Source of the DNA: Amorphochlora amoebiformis
Taxonomy: Eukaryota; Cercozoa; Chlorarachniophyceae
Assembly (NCBI GenBank): GCA_054601695.1
Contig: BAAHQB010000010.1
Location: 1,488,001-1,552,000, forward strand
Length of the DNA: 64,000 nt
Direction of reading: 5' to 3'
Part shown: positions 1 through 26,394 of the stretch, piece after piece
Numbering within the stretch: position 1 is the first letter of the stretch
Layout: the number at the start of each line of letters is the position of its first letter
Notes under the pieces: generated by a model
The model's input: only the letters and a program-made list of their open reading frames with translations
Databases searched by the model: none
What the model was told of the DNA's origin: nothing
Translations under genes and position numbers: made by a program

Positions 1-4476
<4,476 letters not shown>

Positions 4477-4718
4477 GAGATGGAGAGAACAGAGACTGCG
4501 AGTGCGAGTGCGATAAAGTGCGAGTGCGATAAAGTTCGAGTGCGATAGACTGCGGTAGACTGCGGTAGACTGCGATAAAGTGAGAGTGCGATCGAGTGCG
4601 AGTGCGATGAGTGCGAGTGCGATAGAGCGGGAGATAGAGAGTGAGATACCACTCTCAGAGCGAAAACATATATATATATATATATATATGTATACATATA
4701 TATATATATATATATATA

Positions 4719-4772
<54 letters not shown>

Positions 4773-4802
4773 ACATATATATATATATATATATATTAAA
4801 TC

Positions 4803-4833
<31 letters not shown>

Positions 4834-5095
4834 GCATATATATGTATATTATTTATACACGAGAGAGATAGCCATATTAAGAAAAATGCCATTTTACAGA
4901 AACAAAAAAAGCGGAAAAAAAAAAAAGAAAAAAAAAAAAAAGTCAAAGGGTCTGAGAAAAATTCATAAACAGCTAAAAAAAGAAACACAAATACGAAAAT
5001 ACTAAATACCAAAATACTAAATACGAAAAATACATAATATATACAAAAATACAAAATCCGAAATTCGAAATCCGAAATTCGAACCTAATATATCA
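4477..5095. other. Intergenic: minisatellite, (AT)n and A-rich tract
   Basis: Directly after the stop codon at 4474-4476, 4497-4640 is a tandem array of GAGTGCGATA-type units. Next comes (AT)n at 4668-4855, then an A-rich stretch at 4880-5070 with short AATACGAAAATACTAA repeats. I see no gene here. The A-rich stretch may hold the promoter of the next gene, but no defined element is recognisable. Confidence 0.8.
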
Positions 5096-12588
<7,493 letters not shown>

Positions 12589-13555
12589 TAGCGTCCCCAA
12601 CCGGAAGCTAGAAACCATCACCCTTACGGTGTAATATCGTTCAACCGAGTTTTATATGTGTACAGTAATATCGAACCCCTCTTATAGGCCCGAGTTTCTA
12701 AGTGTTGTACCCCCTTACGAACCACTAATCAGACGTAACGTAACGGTGGGCAGGATATTGACTAGCTGAGAAACAACAATAGAACACCTTTATAAGAATA
12801 TTGCTATAATACTGTTCTCAGCTCCGGTCTTAACTAGTTAAGTAGAATAATCGTAACTAGGGTTGCTAGCTAGATTAGAGTCTGTTACAACTTATAACCG
12901 GGATCCACTGGTTGCACTAGTTACATCACTTATATGCTGCTGTATGCAACAAGTTTATATTGGGATATTCCAATATAAACATCTGGAATATCCCAATTAA
13001 TTAATGACCGTTTACCGTACTCCACACCAGCTGCATGACTAGTCAATCTACTACTGTCTAGACTGTTTAGCCGCAATTAAGGTCTACTAGTAGGTGTGTA
13101 GCGACTCTAGCTAGATCGAGACTACCGCCTAGACCGAGTCTGATACTAGTGACCTAGGTGACGGTATCTACGGTGTCCGATGATTATAACAAATATGATG
13201 AACTCTCTAGACTCTAGGAACTAGCGTCTAGTTGTACTTCATAGTAGTTTTTTGTAACGTGATATGTCGGATAGGAGTCACGGGACCCTATTGACCGTCT
13301 ATTCTAGCTATTTCCAGGTTGTCTAGAGACTAGCTAGACTAGAGTAGATTTATTCAGTCTTACTTTAAGAGAGTCTTACTGTTTTTTAGTCTTTTAGCCG
13401 CTGGTTAGGACCTTACACTAGTTACATGAATTCTACTTATAAATCTAGTACATATTCAAGTTATCTTGCACCCGGATCTAGCTATCAATCATGCTAGCTC
13501 AATCTAGATCCAGTATTAATCTAGTTAATATATCATGATGTCACTTGAAATGATA
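12589..13555. other. CTAG-rich intergenic island, no gene seen
   Basis: About 970 bp of non-AT-repeat sequence with many CTAG tetranucleotides (ACTAGT, TCTAGA, GCTAGC) and stops in all frames. It contains a perfect 14-bp inverted repeat, ATTGGGATATTCCA at 12959-12972 and its complement at 12984-12997. The composition resembles the flanks of the copia element (38400-38690 and 43900-44110). A decayed transposon is possible but not shown. Confidence 0.6.
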
Positions 13556-14165
13556 TCAGTCTGCAACAGGCGCCCCAAACCTTTGCTCAAACGCATCAAG
13601 CTCATGTACACCTGATGTGTCCGCTAGAGCCCCCAGATCCCGCGAACCAACCTCGAACTTCCCTCCTCTCTCTACTCTCTGCGATTTTCCGTCATCCCTG
13701 GAAGACAACTCTCGAAGCGCTCCCCCTGTTTCCGATCCTGCTCCCTTCAACAGCGATGTTCGAGACTGACTTCTCAAGTCGTCTCGAACAATGAGAGGGT
13801 GGCGGACGGGCGGGTCCTCGAGCGGGGAGAGGTCAAGAGTGTGCGATGACTCGAAGGCTTCTTCGGCGGTCGACTTGTCCATTGAAAGTGAGTCTGTTTT
13901 GGCATCTAGGGTGGGATCTGGTAGGGTTTCAAGTGTATCTAAATCAGGTTGACGTGGGGGTTGGGTGCCTTTAAGGTCCTTGATGAGGATTGATAGCAGT
14001 TCCTGGTGTTGTAGATGTGTATGTATACTGATGGTGAGATATACTAATGTAAATATAATGTATATAGGCTTCATATATGTTATATACATAGAAATAAATA
14101 TTATTCATAGACACATACAATACTTTCATAAATACACACACACACATATATATATATATATAACA

Positions 14166-14198
<33 letters not shown>

Positions 14199-14728
14199 CA
14201 AAAAACACACATACACACAAAACAAAAAACAAAACAAAAACATACCCTGTCCTCTTCCGGCACAAACGGACGCAAACACCTTCCCTCATCCCCACATCCA
14301 TCTTCATTCAAGCTCAAATCCAAACCCAAATTCAAATTCAAATTCAAATTTGAATTCGAATTCGAATTCGAATCCGAGTGATTCTGACCGAGGGCGAATA
14401 TCCGGTCAATGAGGGGAGAGGAGGGTGGTTTTTCTGGCGACGAGGGTTTGGATTTGGGATCGGTGAGTTGTGTGAGCTCGGTGTATATGCGTTGCCAGGA
14501 GAGCATCGATGGCGAGACTTCTGGTGAGGGGAGAGAATTCTTAGTTTTTTTCGCCATTTTAGGTAAATTGGCTTACATATGCATGTGGATATATATATGT
14601 ATGTGAAACTACAGATAGCGTACATATATGTATATATATATGTGTAAATATGTATCTGTACGTATCTAGGTACTTTAACACATGTATGAGAGAAATTTAC
14701 ATACCGGTGTACACGTGTGCTTGTAGCA

Positions 14729-14763
<35 letters not shown>

Positions 14764-15338
14764 TTACATGCAACATATATACAGACACATATACATACTA
14801 GTAGTATATAAAGATATAAATGTGTATAGAAAGCAGTAAACATATGATATACCTGGAGTGTGAGTGTTATCGGAATTTGTGTCGAGGCTGGATTTGGGTG
14901 ATTTCGACGCCTCTCCTAAATCGCCTGGATTTTGCAGTTTGATACTGAAAGCATCATATATCACACTCGAACGACGACACTAATGTTTCAATGGGTGTAT
15001 TGGTATACTCCATACTAATACACGACATAATAATATAGATGTGCTGGTGAGCGCTGGAGATATCTGGAGATGCCAGAGATTGCTGGAGATGATCGCCTCA
15101 TCCGGCATTCTCCAGTACTAACCAGCGGGGTTTCAGACTATAAGATGACTAGGCGTGACGTCACAGCATGTCATGGTCCGGAAATCTTCGCGAATAGTCG
15201 AGAGTGTGGGAGAATGTATTTAAAATGTAGAGGTACGTATGAATAGATTTATATAATTATACATAATTATATATATATATATGTATATATATTATATGTC
15301 CAATATTACCCATATGTATTTATGTGTATGATATAAAC

Positions 15339-15376
<38 letters not shown>

Positions 15377-15380
15377 ACAT

Positions 15381-15430
<50 letters not shown>

Positions 15431-15556
15431 ATATAATATTTATATATATATATATATATATATTCAAGTGGGTACCCTAGTTTTTGAAAGAGGGGTAGGT
15501 ATGACTTGGGCCCTCCTAAAACCTATTATATATATAGATATTATATATATATATAT

Positions 15557-15628
<72 letters not shown>

Positions 15629-15751
15629 CATACATATGTGTGAAATACGAGTACGTAGATATTTTTATGTTTTAACATTTATATATATATATATAATATA
15701 CGTAATTATAATTACATAGTTAAGATATATATAAATGCATATATGTATATA

Positions 15752-15794
<43 letters not shown>

Positions 15795-16122
15795 ACTTAT
15801 ATTCTATGCATATCCAAATGTGTACTCACCCAAGATATATGTTTATACCTATGTACACATACAATTAACATATATCTTGGATGTAATACACATCCTTATC
15901 CTCCACGTATCAAACTGAGACGTATATACATAACTTTGACAAGATTTATTTAGCTTATGACCAGAGGTGGGTTAGTGATAGCAGATGTCCGAGTAGCATT
16001 GTGTTAAGTATACTTAAGAGGTATTTATGGTTGTATATGCATGGTTAGTACCTGTATTTTGTTCAAAGTGAGAGGGTGTACCCATGGCTTCACAGCGGCC
16101 CACGCACTCTGTATGTGTATAC

Positions 16123-16181
<59 letters not shown>

Positions 16182-16201
16182 ATATATATTATATATATAT
16201 G

Positions 16202-16235
<34 letters not shown>

Positions 16236-16351
16236 AATTCTATATGTACGAATCTTTTTGGTTACAACTTACATGTCTATGCATAGATTACATGTATATT
16301 TGTGTACATATAAATAAAAATATATACATATATATATATATATGTATGTGG

Positions 16352-16409
<58 letters not shown>

Positions 16410-17242
16410 CATACGCATACGTAACATAGGATACATAAAGTATATATGTTCTATTTACATAGATACACACATATTTTCCAGCATTATCAAAACCGTAAAC
16501 AAGAAGGGCGAGTTGATAATAATAAGCCTCTTCACCTAAAAAAAACATCACACGTGTCACCTGGATAACTCACATATGTCACCCACACATGTCTCCCACA
16601 CATGTCAACCACAGATGTCACCCACACATGTCACCCACACATGTCACACACATGTCACCCACATATGTCACCCACACATGTCACCCACATATGTCACCCA
16701 CACATGTCACCAGTAGCTGTTATAGCTGGGGAGAAACATTTAGAATTTCTACACCACATAGGCAGGGACATAAGTGGGTGACATATGTGGGTGACATATG
16801 TGGGTTTTGGCATATTGCTTAGGGATATGTTGATATGCAAGATATCTATGAAGAAATATGCGATGTTGTGTGCTGAAGGGAGTTGGTTACTGTTTCTGGG
16901 TAGTAGGTTGAGAATAGATTCATGTATTCCTTGATGCGAGAGAAGATTAGGGGCCGAATATGAGACATCTGGATATGTATTTACGGATATGCACATATAC
17001 GGATATTAGATATCTGAATGTGTATATACCGTGGACGGATTCGAGTCGTATTAATGTAAATTTTGAATTCAAATTGCTCGTTGACCGCTTTTTTGTTTGT
17101 ATGCACTATAGTCTATTTACATACATACATATGTATTATAGTGTATTTATGCACATATATATGTATGTTTTCGTATGATATCTAGTTATATTTACATCCG
17201 TCTTATATGCATGTAAATATTTCAAGTATACATGTTTCTTTC

Positions 17243-17293
<51 letters not shown>

Positions 17294-17439
17294 TATAATT
17301 TTGTACATATTCCTATACACGCATGTACATACACAGAAATTATAGTGTTTAAACATACCCATACAATTGTTTAGATATATATATATATATATATATATAT
17401 AACTATATACAGCTATATATTTATATATTTATTTACATA

Positions 17440-17473
<34 letters not shown>

Positions 17474-17487
17474 TATGTTTATATATA

Positions 17488-17537
<50 letters not shown>

Positions 17538-17931
17538 CATGGTTACTCTACCGAGAGGCCGCTCATATCGATGATAAAATTCATCTTGTAAAGCCTCTTT
17601 CCTATGAAAATGGATACTATTCAATATACACATACATCTAACCCTAACCCTAACCCTAATTGTAAACCCTCTTTCCTATGCCAATGGATATAATTCAATA
17701 TACACATACATCTAACCCTAACCCTAACCCTAATTGTAAACCCTCTTTCCTATGCCAATGGATACTATTGAGTACACACATACATCTAACCCTAACCCTA
17801 ACCGTAATTTTAAACCCTCTTTCCTATGCCAATGGACATTATTGCATATGCACATAAATCTATTTAATACACTCTCATACTACATATACATATATGCTTA
17901 GGCATATTTACATCGACATACAATAATATAA

Positions 17932-17965
<34 letters not shown>

Positions 17966-18084
17966 GTGTATATATATATTATATATATATATATATATAT
18001 AATATGTGTAAATATGAGTAGAAGTAACGTCGTCGTTACCTTGAATAGCAGACGCCCGCCAGACAAGTCTTCTAGCCTATTAAC

Positions 18085-18119
<35 letters not shown>

Positions 18120-19772
18120 CATATATATGTATATGTATATATGTATGTGTGTATACATGTATACATGTATGTATTTCTACATACATATGGACAAATTACA
18201 CATGTCGTATAAAGATATGTATATGTACATATGTATGTATGTGTATATATATATTTATATATATACATATACATATATCCATCCAATTACACATATATCT
18301 AACACACACGTAACACAAGACTGATCACAAGTAAATCACCGCTTCCATGGCGTAAACACGATGCGATATAAACTGCGAACGATTGAATGCCTCCAGAAAG
18401 GCCCACGGATCGATTTCTCCCAGTTTATCCAAAATCACTGCGCGACCTGGGCAAGCCAAGGCAGTCAACTCAGCTCAAAAAGTTACGTAAATGTATATAT
18501 ATATATATATATACTGTATATACTATATATATATACTACATATATATTATATATATATACATATATATATACTATTTATTATATATATATATATATGTAT
18601 ATAGATGTATATATGAAGTGTAATTATGCATATATCTATGTATTGTATATAAAAACATATACATACATATATATATATATATTTATATATGTGTATATAC
18701 ATATATAAATATATATATATATACATATAATATATATTTAAAAACATTCATATCTTTTATAGCATGCATGTGTACATATATACACAAATACCACTTGTTA
18801 TTATTATAATATGTATATGTATACATAAATATCCAGTTATATATATATGTATATATATATTAAACCCTGAGAGTCCGTCCCAACGAGTCCTGACTTCCAA
18901 AACCGTTCAAACTCACTCCTGCATTATGTATATATTATGTTAATATGTATGTCCGTTCAAACTCACTCCTTTATTATGTATATATTATAATTTATATGTA
19001 TGTCCGTTCAAACTCACTCCTTTATCATGTATAATTTATATTTATATGTATGTCCGTTCAAACTCACTCTTTCATTATGTATATATTATATATATATATA
19101 TATGTATGTCCGTTCAAACTCACCCCTGCATAATGTACATATTATATTTATACGTATGTATAATTGAGATGTGTATATAATATACATGTATTTGTATATA
19201 AAATATATATGTATATGTATGTATGTACCGATTAAATATATATATATATATATATATATGTGTGTTTTCGTTTGTATATATCTTTCCGTATGTTCACATT
19301 CATTCTTTCCGCTTGTATATATCTTTCCGTATGTATGTATCTTTCCATTTGTATATATCTTTCCATTTGTATATACGAACCCTGACTTACAAAGGTATGT
19401 CTTCGAATTTCAGTATATTTCCGTATGCATACACGTTTTTTTCGTATGTATATAAGTGTTTTTCGCATGTATATAGTTTTTTTTCGCATATGTATATACG
19501 AGTCCTGAGGTATAAAACCGCTCGGCGTCACTTTTGCATTTGGTGTTTTTTTCGCAGGTATATATTCTTTCGTATGTGTGCTTGTATATATTTTATTTGA
19601 GTCCTCATAAGTACATGTATTTACATTTGTTTAAATTTATATACATATATATATATATATACGTATATTTATCAACAGATATATGTCTCTCTCTCTGTAA
19701 ATATATATACATATACATATATATATATATATATATATACATATCTATTTATATATATATATATACATACAC

Positions 19773-19857
<85 letters not shown>

Positions 19858-20231
19858 TCAGATGCTCAGACGTACAGTGGCTCACTTGTGGATATACTGG
19901 GAAAACTAACATGCTAAAGTGCTCCGAAGGCATATTTAGGCATCGAAAAATACTGTTAAAACTACATGCTAAAGTCCTCCGAAGGCATATTTAGGCATCA
20001 AAACCGCAATCAAATGCATGTTTACTCAAGAGATTTAAGGGAAACTACATGCTAAAGTCCTCCGAAGGCATATTTAGGCATGAAAAGTGCCATCAAATAC
20101 ATGTTTGGTCAAGAGATTTAAGGGGAGGGGTAGGGGTGAGAAACCGATTAGCGGGGGGGTTGTCCAGAATAGAATCAGCTCCTACTTCCTGTTAGGGAGG
20201 AAATATATTATATATATATATTATATATGTG

Positions 20232-20311
<80 letters not shown>

Positions 20312-20451
20312 CATTCTGCAAGCGAGATATTGAGAAATGCATATACGAGCGAAGTATTTTCGATACACCTTTTGGAAAAAATCAAGAATCAGATGTATTA
20401 ACTTTGAAACATATTTCAAGTTGTATCATTTATGTACATACACAAGCACTC

Positions 20452-20510
<59 letters not shown>

Positions 20511-20717
20511 TATATACCTCTCTCCATGTGAGCGTATTGTTTAGACGGTGGGCAGCTTCCTGCATAATCACATTTACATATATTATATTATATATATATA
20601 TATATATAAATATATATATGTATGTATGTATATAGTATTTGCATATACATGAATATATGTATAAATAAATCGTATTATTCCTATCAGTATTATAATAAAA
20701 AACCTTCGTGAGAACGT

Positions 20718-20777
<60 letters not shown>

Positions 20778-20855
20778 CCATATATACATACACATATATA
20801 TACATACATACATACAAATTATATATATATATATATATGTATATTATATATATAT

Positions 20856-20886
<31 letters not shown>

Positions 20887-20941
20887 GTATACCTATATAC
20901 ATATATATGTGTGTGTATACGATGCATGAATATGTGTGTGC

Positions 20942-20989
<48 letters not shown>

Positions 20990-21073
20990 GATTAAGTACC
21001 TGAATCCAGTGTTTTTCATGTTTGTAGCCTCTAAGAAATAGCATCAATAAATCCGACTCTACCGAAACACCCT
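13556..21073 (-). CDS. SEC14-like (CRAL-TRIO domain) phospholipid-transfer protein, N-terminus missing
   Basis: Fifteen exons join in one consistent frame (minus strand): 21073-21000, 20559-20518, 20188-20145, 19896-19886 (11 nt), 18889-18866 (24 nt), 18446-18340, 18076-18040, 17601-17552, 16968-16891, 16535-16494, 16108-16052, 15522-15476, 14944-14853, 14520-14246 and 14002-13556 (stop). The product follows the family in order. The CRAL-TRIO-N helices give [20 protein letters not shown] and VGADSIL. The lipid-binding domain then gives [65 protein letters not shown] and [18 protein letters not shown]14 proteins exchange phosphatidylinositol and phosphatidylcholine between membranes. The C-terminal tail of about 270 residues is Ser/Pro/Asn-rich and probably disordered. 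The conserved blocks are seen; the ligand is not known. First exon(s) were not found and may lie right of 21073. Confidence 0.9.
15050..15210. mobile_element. Diverged dispersed repeat, copy 2
   Basis: Shares GGAGAT(G)CC...GCTGGAGAT, TGACGTCA and CATGTCATG plus a GCGAATAGTCGAG end with the reverse complement of 6790-6990. It lies in an intron of the SEC14-like gene. No coding capacity is visible. Confidence 0.4.
16567..16806. repeat. CACATGTCACC minisatellite with an inverted arm
   Basis: About eleven units of CACATGTCACC(CA) span 16567-16711. An inverted pair of units (GTGGGTGACATATGTGGG) sits at 16774-16806. On the gene strand (minus) the unit reads GTGACATGTGTGG, a run of possible 5' splice sites. 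The array lies within the intron between exons 16968-16891 and 16535-16494. Confidence 0.95.
17591..17840. repeat. Three tandem copies of a 3' splice site joined to telomere-like repeat
   Basis: The exon start at 17601 reads (minus strand) CATAG|GAAAGAGGCTTTACAA. The motif recurs as CATAG-GAAAGAGGGTTTA near 17664-17689, 17738-17760 and 17812-17835. Each copy is joined to TTAGGG units and the same ATATTGAAT-type stretch, giving a unit of about 74 bp. Confidence 0.9.
18903..19125. repeat. About 50-bp minisatellite, five copies
   Basis: CCGTTCAAACTCACTCC starts at 18903, 18953, 19004, 19054 and 19110, each followed by an AT-rich TTATGTATATATTA stretch. The first copy adjoins the 3' splice site of the 24-nt SEC14 exon at 18889. 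Confidence 0.95.
19260..19535. repeat. TCTTTCC(G/A)TTTGTATATA repeats with decayed splice-site copies
   Basis: Short repeats of CTTTCCATTTGTATATAT are followed by two copies, at 19375-19393 and 19499-19518, of the sequence spanning the 3' splice site of exon 18889-18866 (minus strand TCAG|GACTCGT). The copies are separated by pyrimidine-rich TTTTTCGTATG units. Confidence 0.7.
19903..20125. repeat. About 85-bp tandem repeat upstream of an 11-nt microexon
   Basis: Three copies of ACATGCTAAAGTCCTCCGAA, each followed by GGCATATTTAGGCAT, lie at about 19909, 19963 and 20045. The last two include a longer arm with AAGAGATTTAAGGG. On the gene strand they are the sequence just upstream of the microexon 19896-19886, so the acceptor region has been amplified. 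Confidence 0.85.
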
Positions 21074-23112
<2,039 letters not shown>

Positions 23113-23755
23113 TTAATTCACCCTAGCGGTCATCGGATCCCACTCCTCGACCTCTTCGCTTATCCCCTCTCCGTCCACCCACTGCCCCACCCCCGTACGC
23201 GATCTTGTCCCCCCACCCCCTTCTAGAGGTCTCCCGCGTTGGCTTTCCCGAATATAGGCAGGGTTAAGGTGAGAGTTTTCGGGGTCGGTTAAGGAATTGG
23301 AATGTACATTCAGACGTTTGGGAGTCGGCGAGTATCTGAGAAAGAATCCGTTGGTGTGTTGGTCACGTGATGTTAGCATATGCACCAGAATGAAAGCGTC
23401 CGTTTATTTGTGGATATTCCTTCTGAACAAGCATGGAAGCATGCATGCATACATACATGCTTGCATTTACGCGGGCGTACGGGGGACATGTATCTCTAAT
23501 ACAAGGAGAGAAACAGTGCAAAGCTACTTTTTTTTTTTTTTCGCGCCAAATTGACCCCTACGGATACCTGTGGACGAGAGGTATATTGAACGCAAGCAGG
23601 GCAATTCCCAAACCAATCCCGAAAGCTATCGACCAAACCACCGAACAGCCTGTAACCAAATTAGAACCCCAATCTCCCCTCTGCCGACCGCCTCTCCCTG
23701 CGTCTCTCCCCTCACAGTCACCATCGTTTAAAGCACTATACGAGTGCTCCCCCAT
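23113..23755 (-). CDS. Small unidentified protein with one membrane segment, two exons
   Basis: Exon 1 (23755-23568) starts with ATG and ends CACAG|GTATCC. Exon 2 (23335-23113) follows TTTCTCAG| and ends with TAA. The phases match (an AGA codon is split). The product is about 136 residues: a Gly/Arg-rich N-terminus, one strong hydrophobic helix (VVWSIAFGIGLGIALLAF), then a hydrophilic tail with SRTGVGQWVDGEG. A single-pass membrane topology is inferred. The family is not recognised. The plus strand of exon 1 is also open but lacks matching splice sites. Confidence 0.5.
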
Positions 23756-23995
23756 GGTTTGAAAGGAGGGTGTCCTTGGGGGGGGGGAGGACACAAGCAG
23801 CAGTTCCGGATCGGATTCTAGGAGCACCGGGAGCCAAGAAATGTTTTTATTTGTCGGCAATAATGGAGACTAGACCTTTCGGCGCGCGGCATGCAAAAGG
23901 ATATAATGCGTGTTTTTCCTCCTATTTTTTTTTGCTGTTCTTTCTTCGTGGGCTGGTGAATGGGCGGGGGGGGGAATTTTCTTTTTATTTTACAG

Positions 23996-24350
23996 GGGTA
24001 CTGCAGTCGTCGAAGCAGATGATGGAAAGAATAAGGGGCGGAGGAGACCGGAGGGAGCGGGCGAGGGCTCTCGGGGGTTCCTATAGGGACGTCCGGTCAA
24101 TGTTCCATGATTATGACACAATTGAGGATGCTATGTACGCCACACAAGTGACGCAGGTTTGGTTTCGACCGATAGCCACAATACAATCATCGTTCAAACC
24201 TCTGGAGACGCAGTCTTCTCTAAATAATTTATATAGAACATATCATTTTTACATAGGTGATAGGTGTATACTAATGAATGTGAACATGTACATGGACATG
24301 CACACATATATAAGATATATGTGTGTGTAAATATATATACAATATATATA

Positions 24351-24414
<64 letters not shown>

Positions 24415-24673
24415 AGAAGAGGTGTACACATATATATAGGAGGACGTGGATAACTTCGACAGAGAGCAAGGGAACGTCTACTCTTCCCTCACCGTCCCCG
24501 AACTACCGGAACCACCCAAGTTGCAACAACAACACACACGCAAATCCGCACACATTCACACGCAAACACACTCTCACCACAACACTCCACCGACACACAG
24601 CACACGCGCAGAACAACACATAACACACGCATGGCACAACGCATCCTCAGATAGAACCGAGAGGGGTTACTGA
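23996..24673 (+). CDS. Unidentified small gene, two exons visible
   Basis: Exon 23996-24156 follows TTTTATTTTACAG| and contains ERIRGGGDRRERARALG and SYRDVRSMFHDYDTIEDAM. Exon 24440-24673 follows ATATATAG| in phase 0, reads DNFDREQGNVYSSLTVPELP and ends in a His/Thr/Gln-rich tail and TGA. The donor is either CAA|GTGACG or CAG|GTTTGG; both keep the frame. Translation may start at ATG 24019 or in an upstream exon. The intron is (AT)n. No domain is recognised. Confidence 0.4.
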
Positions 24674-25160
24674 GATAGACTTGGACGCAAATAGATCGAA
24701 ACTAAGGTGGGGTAGGCACAGAAGCAAAAGGCAAAAAAAAAGCGCAAAAAGCACAAAAAAGCGCCAAAAAACGCATGAGTCGGATGCACGTATCGAGGTG
24801 GAGAGCACCGTGTGACATTTAGGCCTCACTACCTGTAGCCTCCAAATGAATCCCTCTCCCAAATTCAACCCTCGGAAAAACTCGGAGAAACTCGGAGAAA
24901 CTCGAAGAAACTTAAACAAGCTGTAGAAAAGTAGAAGCCGAAATAATGCTCCAGAATCTCGAAACACAGCCTTACTTCCTCTTGTGTCTAGGATTGCTTT
25001 TGTGTGTGTTTTTTGCGTTGGTATTGGTTGTCGAGGGATAATGAGGCGAGCGAGTACGAGTGAACAGTGTAAATAGATAAGTTTAACACTAGGGAGAAAA
25101 CCATCAGCGACTATGACTCAGCAGCCGAGATCGGTACTAATAACCATATGCATACAACAC

Positions 25161-25210
<50 letters not shown>

Positions 25211-25266
25211 ATGTGCAAAGATGTTTCTTTAGCATAACTCGTAAGGGTATATGATATGTCTACGTG

Positions 25267-25338
<72 letters not shown>

Positions 25339-25382
25339 ATATATACGCATGTACAGATATACTAATAAAGTATATCCACAAC

Positions 25383-25427
<45 letters not shown>

Positions 25428-25433
25428 TACATA

Positions 25434-25503
<70 letters not shown>

Positions 25504-25517
25504 TGTATATAAATATA

Positions 25518-25575
<58 letters not shown>

Positions 25576-25629
25576 TTATATTATATATATATATATATAT
25601 TTATAAAATATAGATTTATAAAATATAGA

Positions 25630-25670
<41 letters not shown>

Positions 25671-25679
25671 TAATTATAT

Positions 25680-25716
<37 letters not shown>

Positions 25717-25909
25717 AATGGAATGATAGGTGTGTGTGCGTGTAATGAAATAGGTTGGGACGGATATGGGGGTGATACATCAGACCTGGAACTACAACAA
25801 TCTCAAACCCGCAAATATAGTAATCTAATCATCTGGACATATATATGTATATATATATGTGTATATATAATATATATGTATATATATATATATATATATA
25901 TGTATGTAA

Positions 25910-25990
<81 letters not shown>

Positions 25991-26033
25991 GTGTGTGTGT
26001 ATATATATGTGTATGTGTATATATATGGATATA

Positions 26034-26085
<52 letters not shown>

Positions 26086-26108
26086 TATATATATATACAT
26101 ATTTGAAA
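24674..26108. other. Intergenic or intronic: low-complexity sequence then (AT)n
   Basis: 24720-24790 is A-rich with GCAAAAAGC units, and 24866-24915 repeats ACTCGGAGAA. From 25160 to 26100 it is nearly all (AT)n with (GT)n islands. One unique piece at 25700-25840 has no splice context I trust. No gene is called. Confidence 0.7.
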
Positions 26109-26334
26109 TTGTTATACATTTGACAGAAAAATGGATTGAAGATACGTATATGATATTGTTATACTTTCGATAGAAACATTTTGATACAAAGATGGATTGA
26201 GGATACGTATGTGTGATATTGTTATACATTCGATAGAAGCGTTTTCATACAAAGATTTCGATGCAAAACATGAATTGAACACACGTATACGTAAACACTT
26301 TTACCTTTGATAGAAAGATGCATCGAACACACTG

Positions 26335-26373
<39 letters not shown>

Positions 26374-26394
26374 AAATTGTTCAACTTTTGATAG
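26109..26394 (+). repeat. Degenerate tandem copies of the 3' splice site of exon 26395
   Basis: The exon boundary reads TTTTGATAG|GAAAATGGATCGAA. Upstream, related pieces (TTTGACAG-AAAAATGGATTGAA, TTCGATAG-AAAC..AGATGGATTGAG, TTCGATAG-AAGC, TTTGATAG-AAAGATGCATCGAA) recur at about 26119, 26166, 26228 and 26303. They are separated by TATTGTTATAC and CACGTATA stretches. Several carry an intact AG. Confidence 0.8.

Noticed and set aside
16694-16996. Minus-strand 100-codon ORF
   Set aside because: Its frame overlaps the SEC14 exon 16968-16891, whose true frame is fixed by the conserved YYPE block; the rest is minisatellite.
17036-17100. Possible SEC14 exon ([15 protein letters not shown])
   Set aside because: Joining 17552 directly to 16968 gives the normal CRAL-TRIO spacing before YYPE. 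Including this island adds an insert and breaks phase.
17908-18186. Alternative frame [12 protein letters not shown] for the island 18076-18040
   Set aside because: It breaks phase with both neighbours. The frame reading [11 protein letters not shown] joins two clear CRAL-TRIO blocks.
20704-20735. Possible SEC14 exon ending YNVLTK
   Set aside because: It has no AG acceptor (only (AT)n upstream), and exon 21073-21000 joins 20559-20518 directly with correct spacing.
24647-24967. Hydrophobic minus-strand ORF of 106 codons
   Set aside because: It is antisense to A-rich GCAAAAAGC and ACTCGGAGAA repeats; Phe/Leu richness is expected from them. There is no splice or start support.
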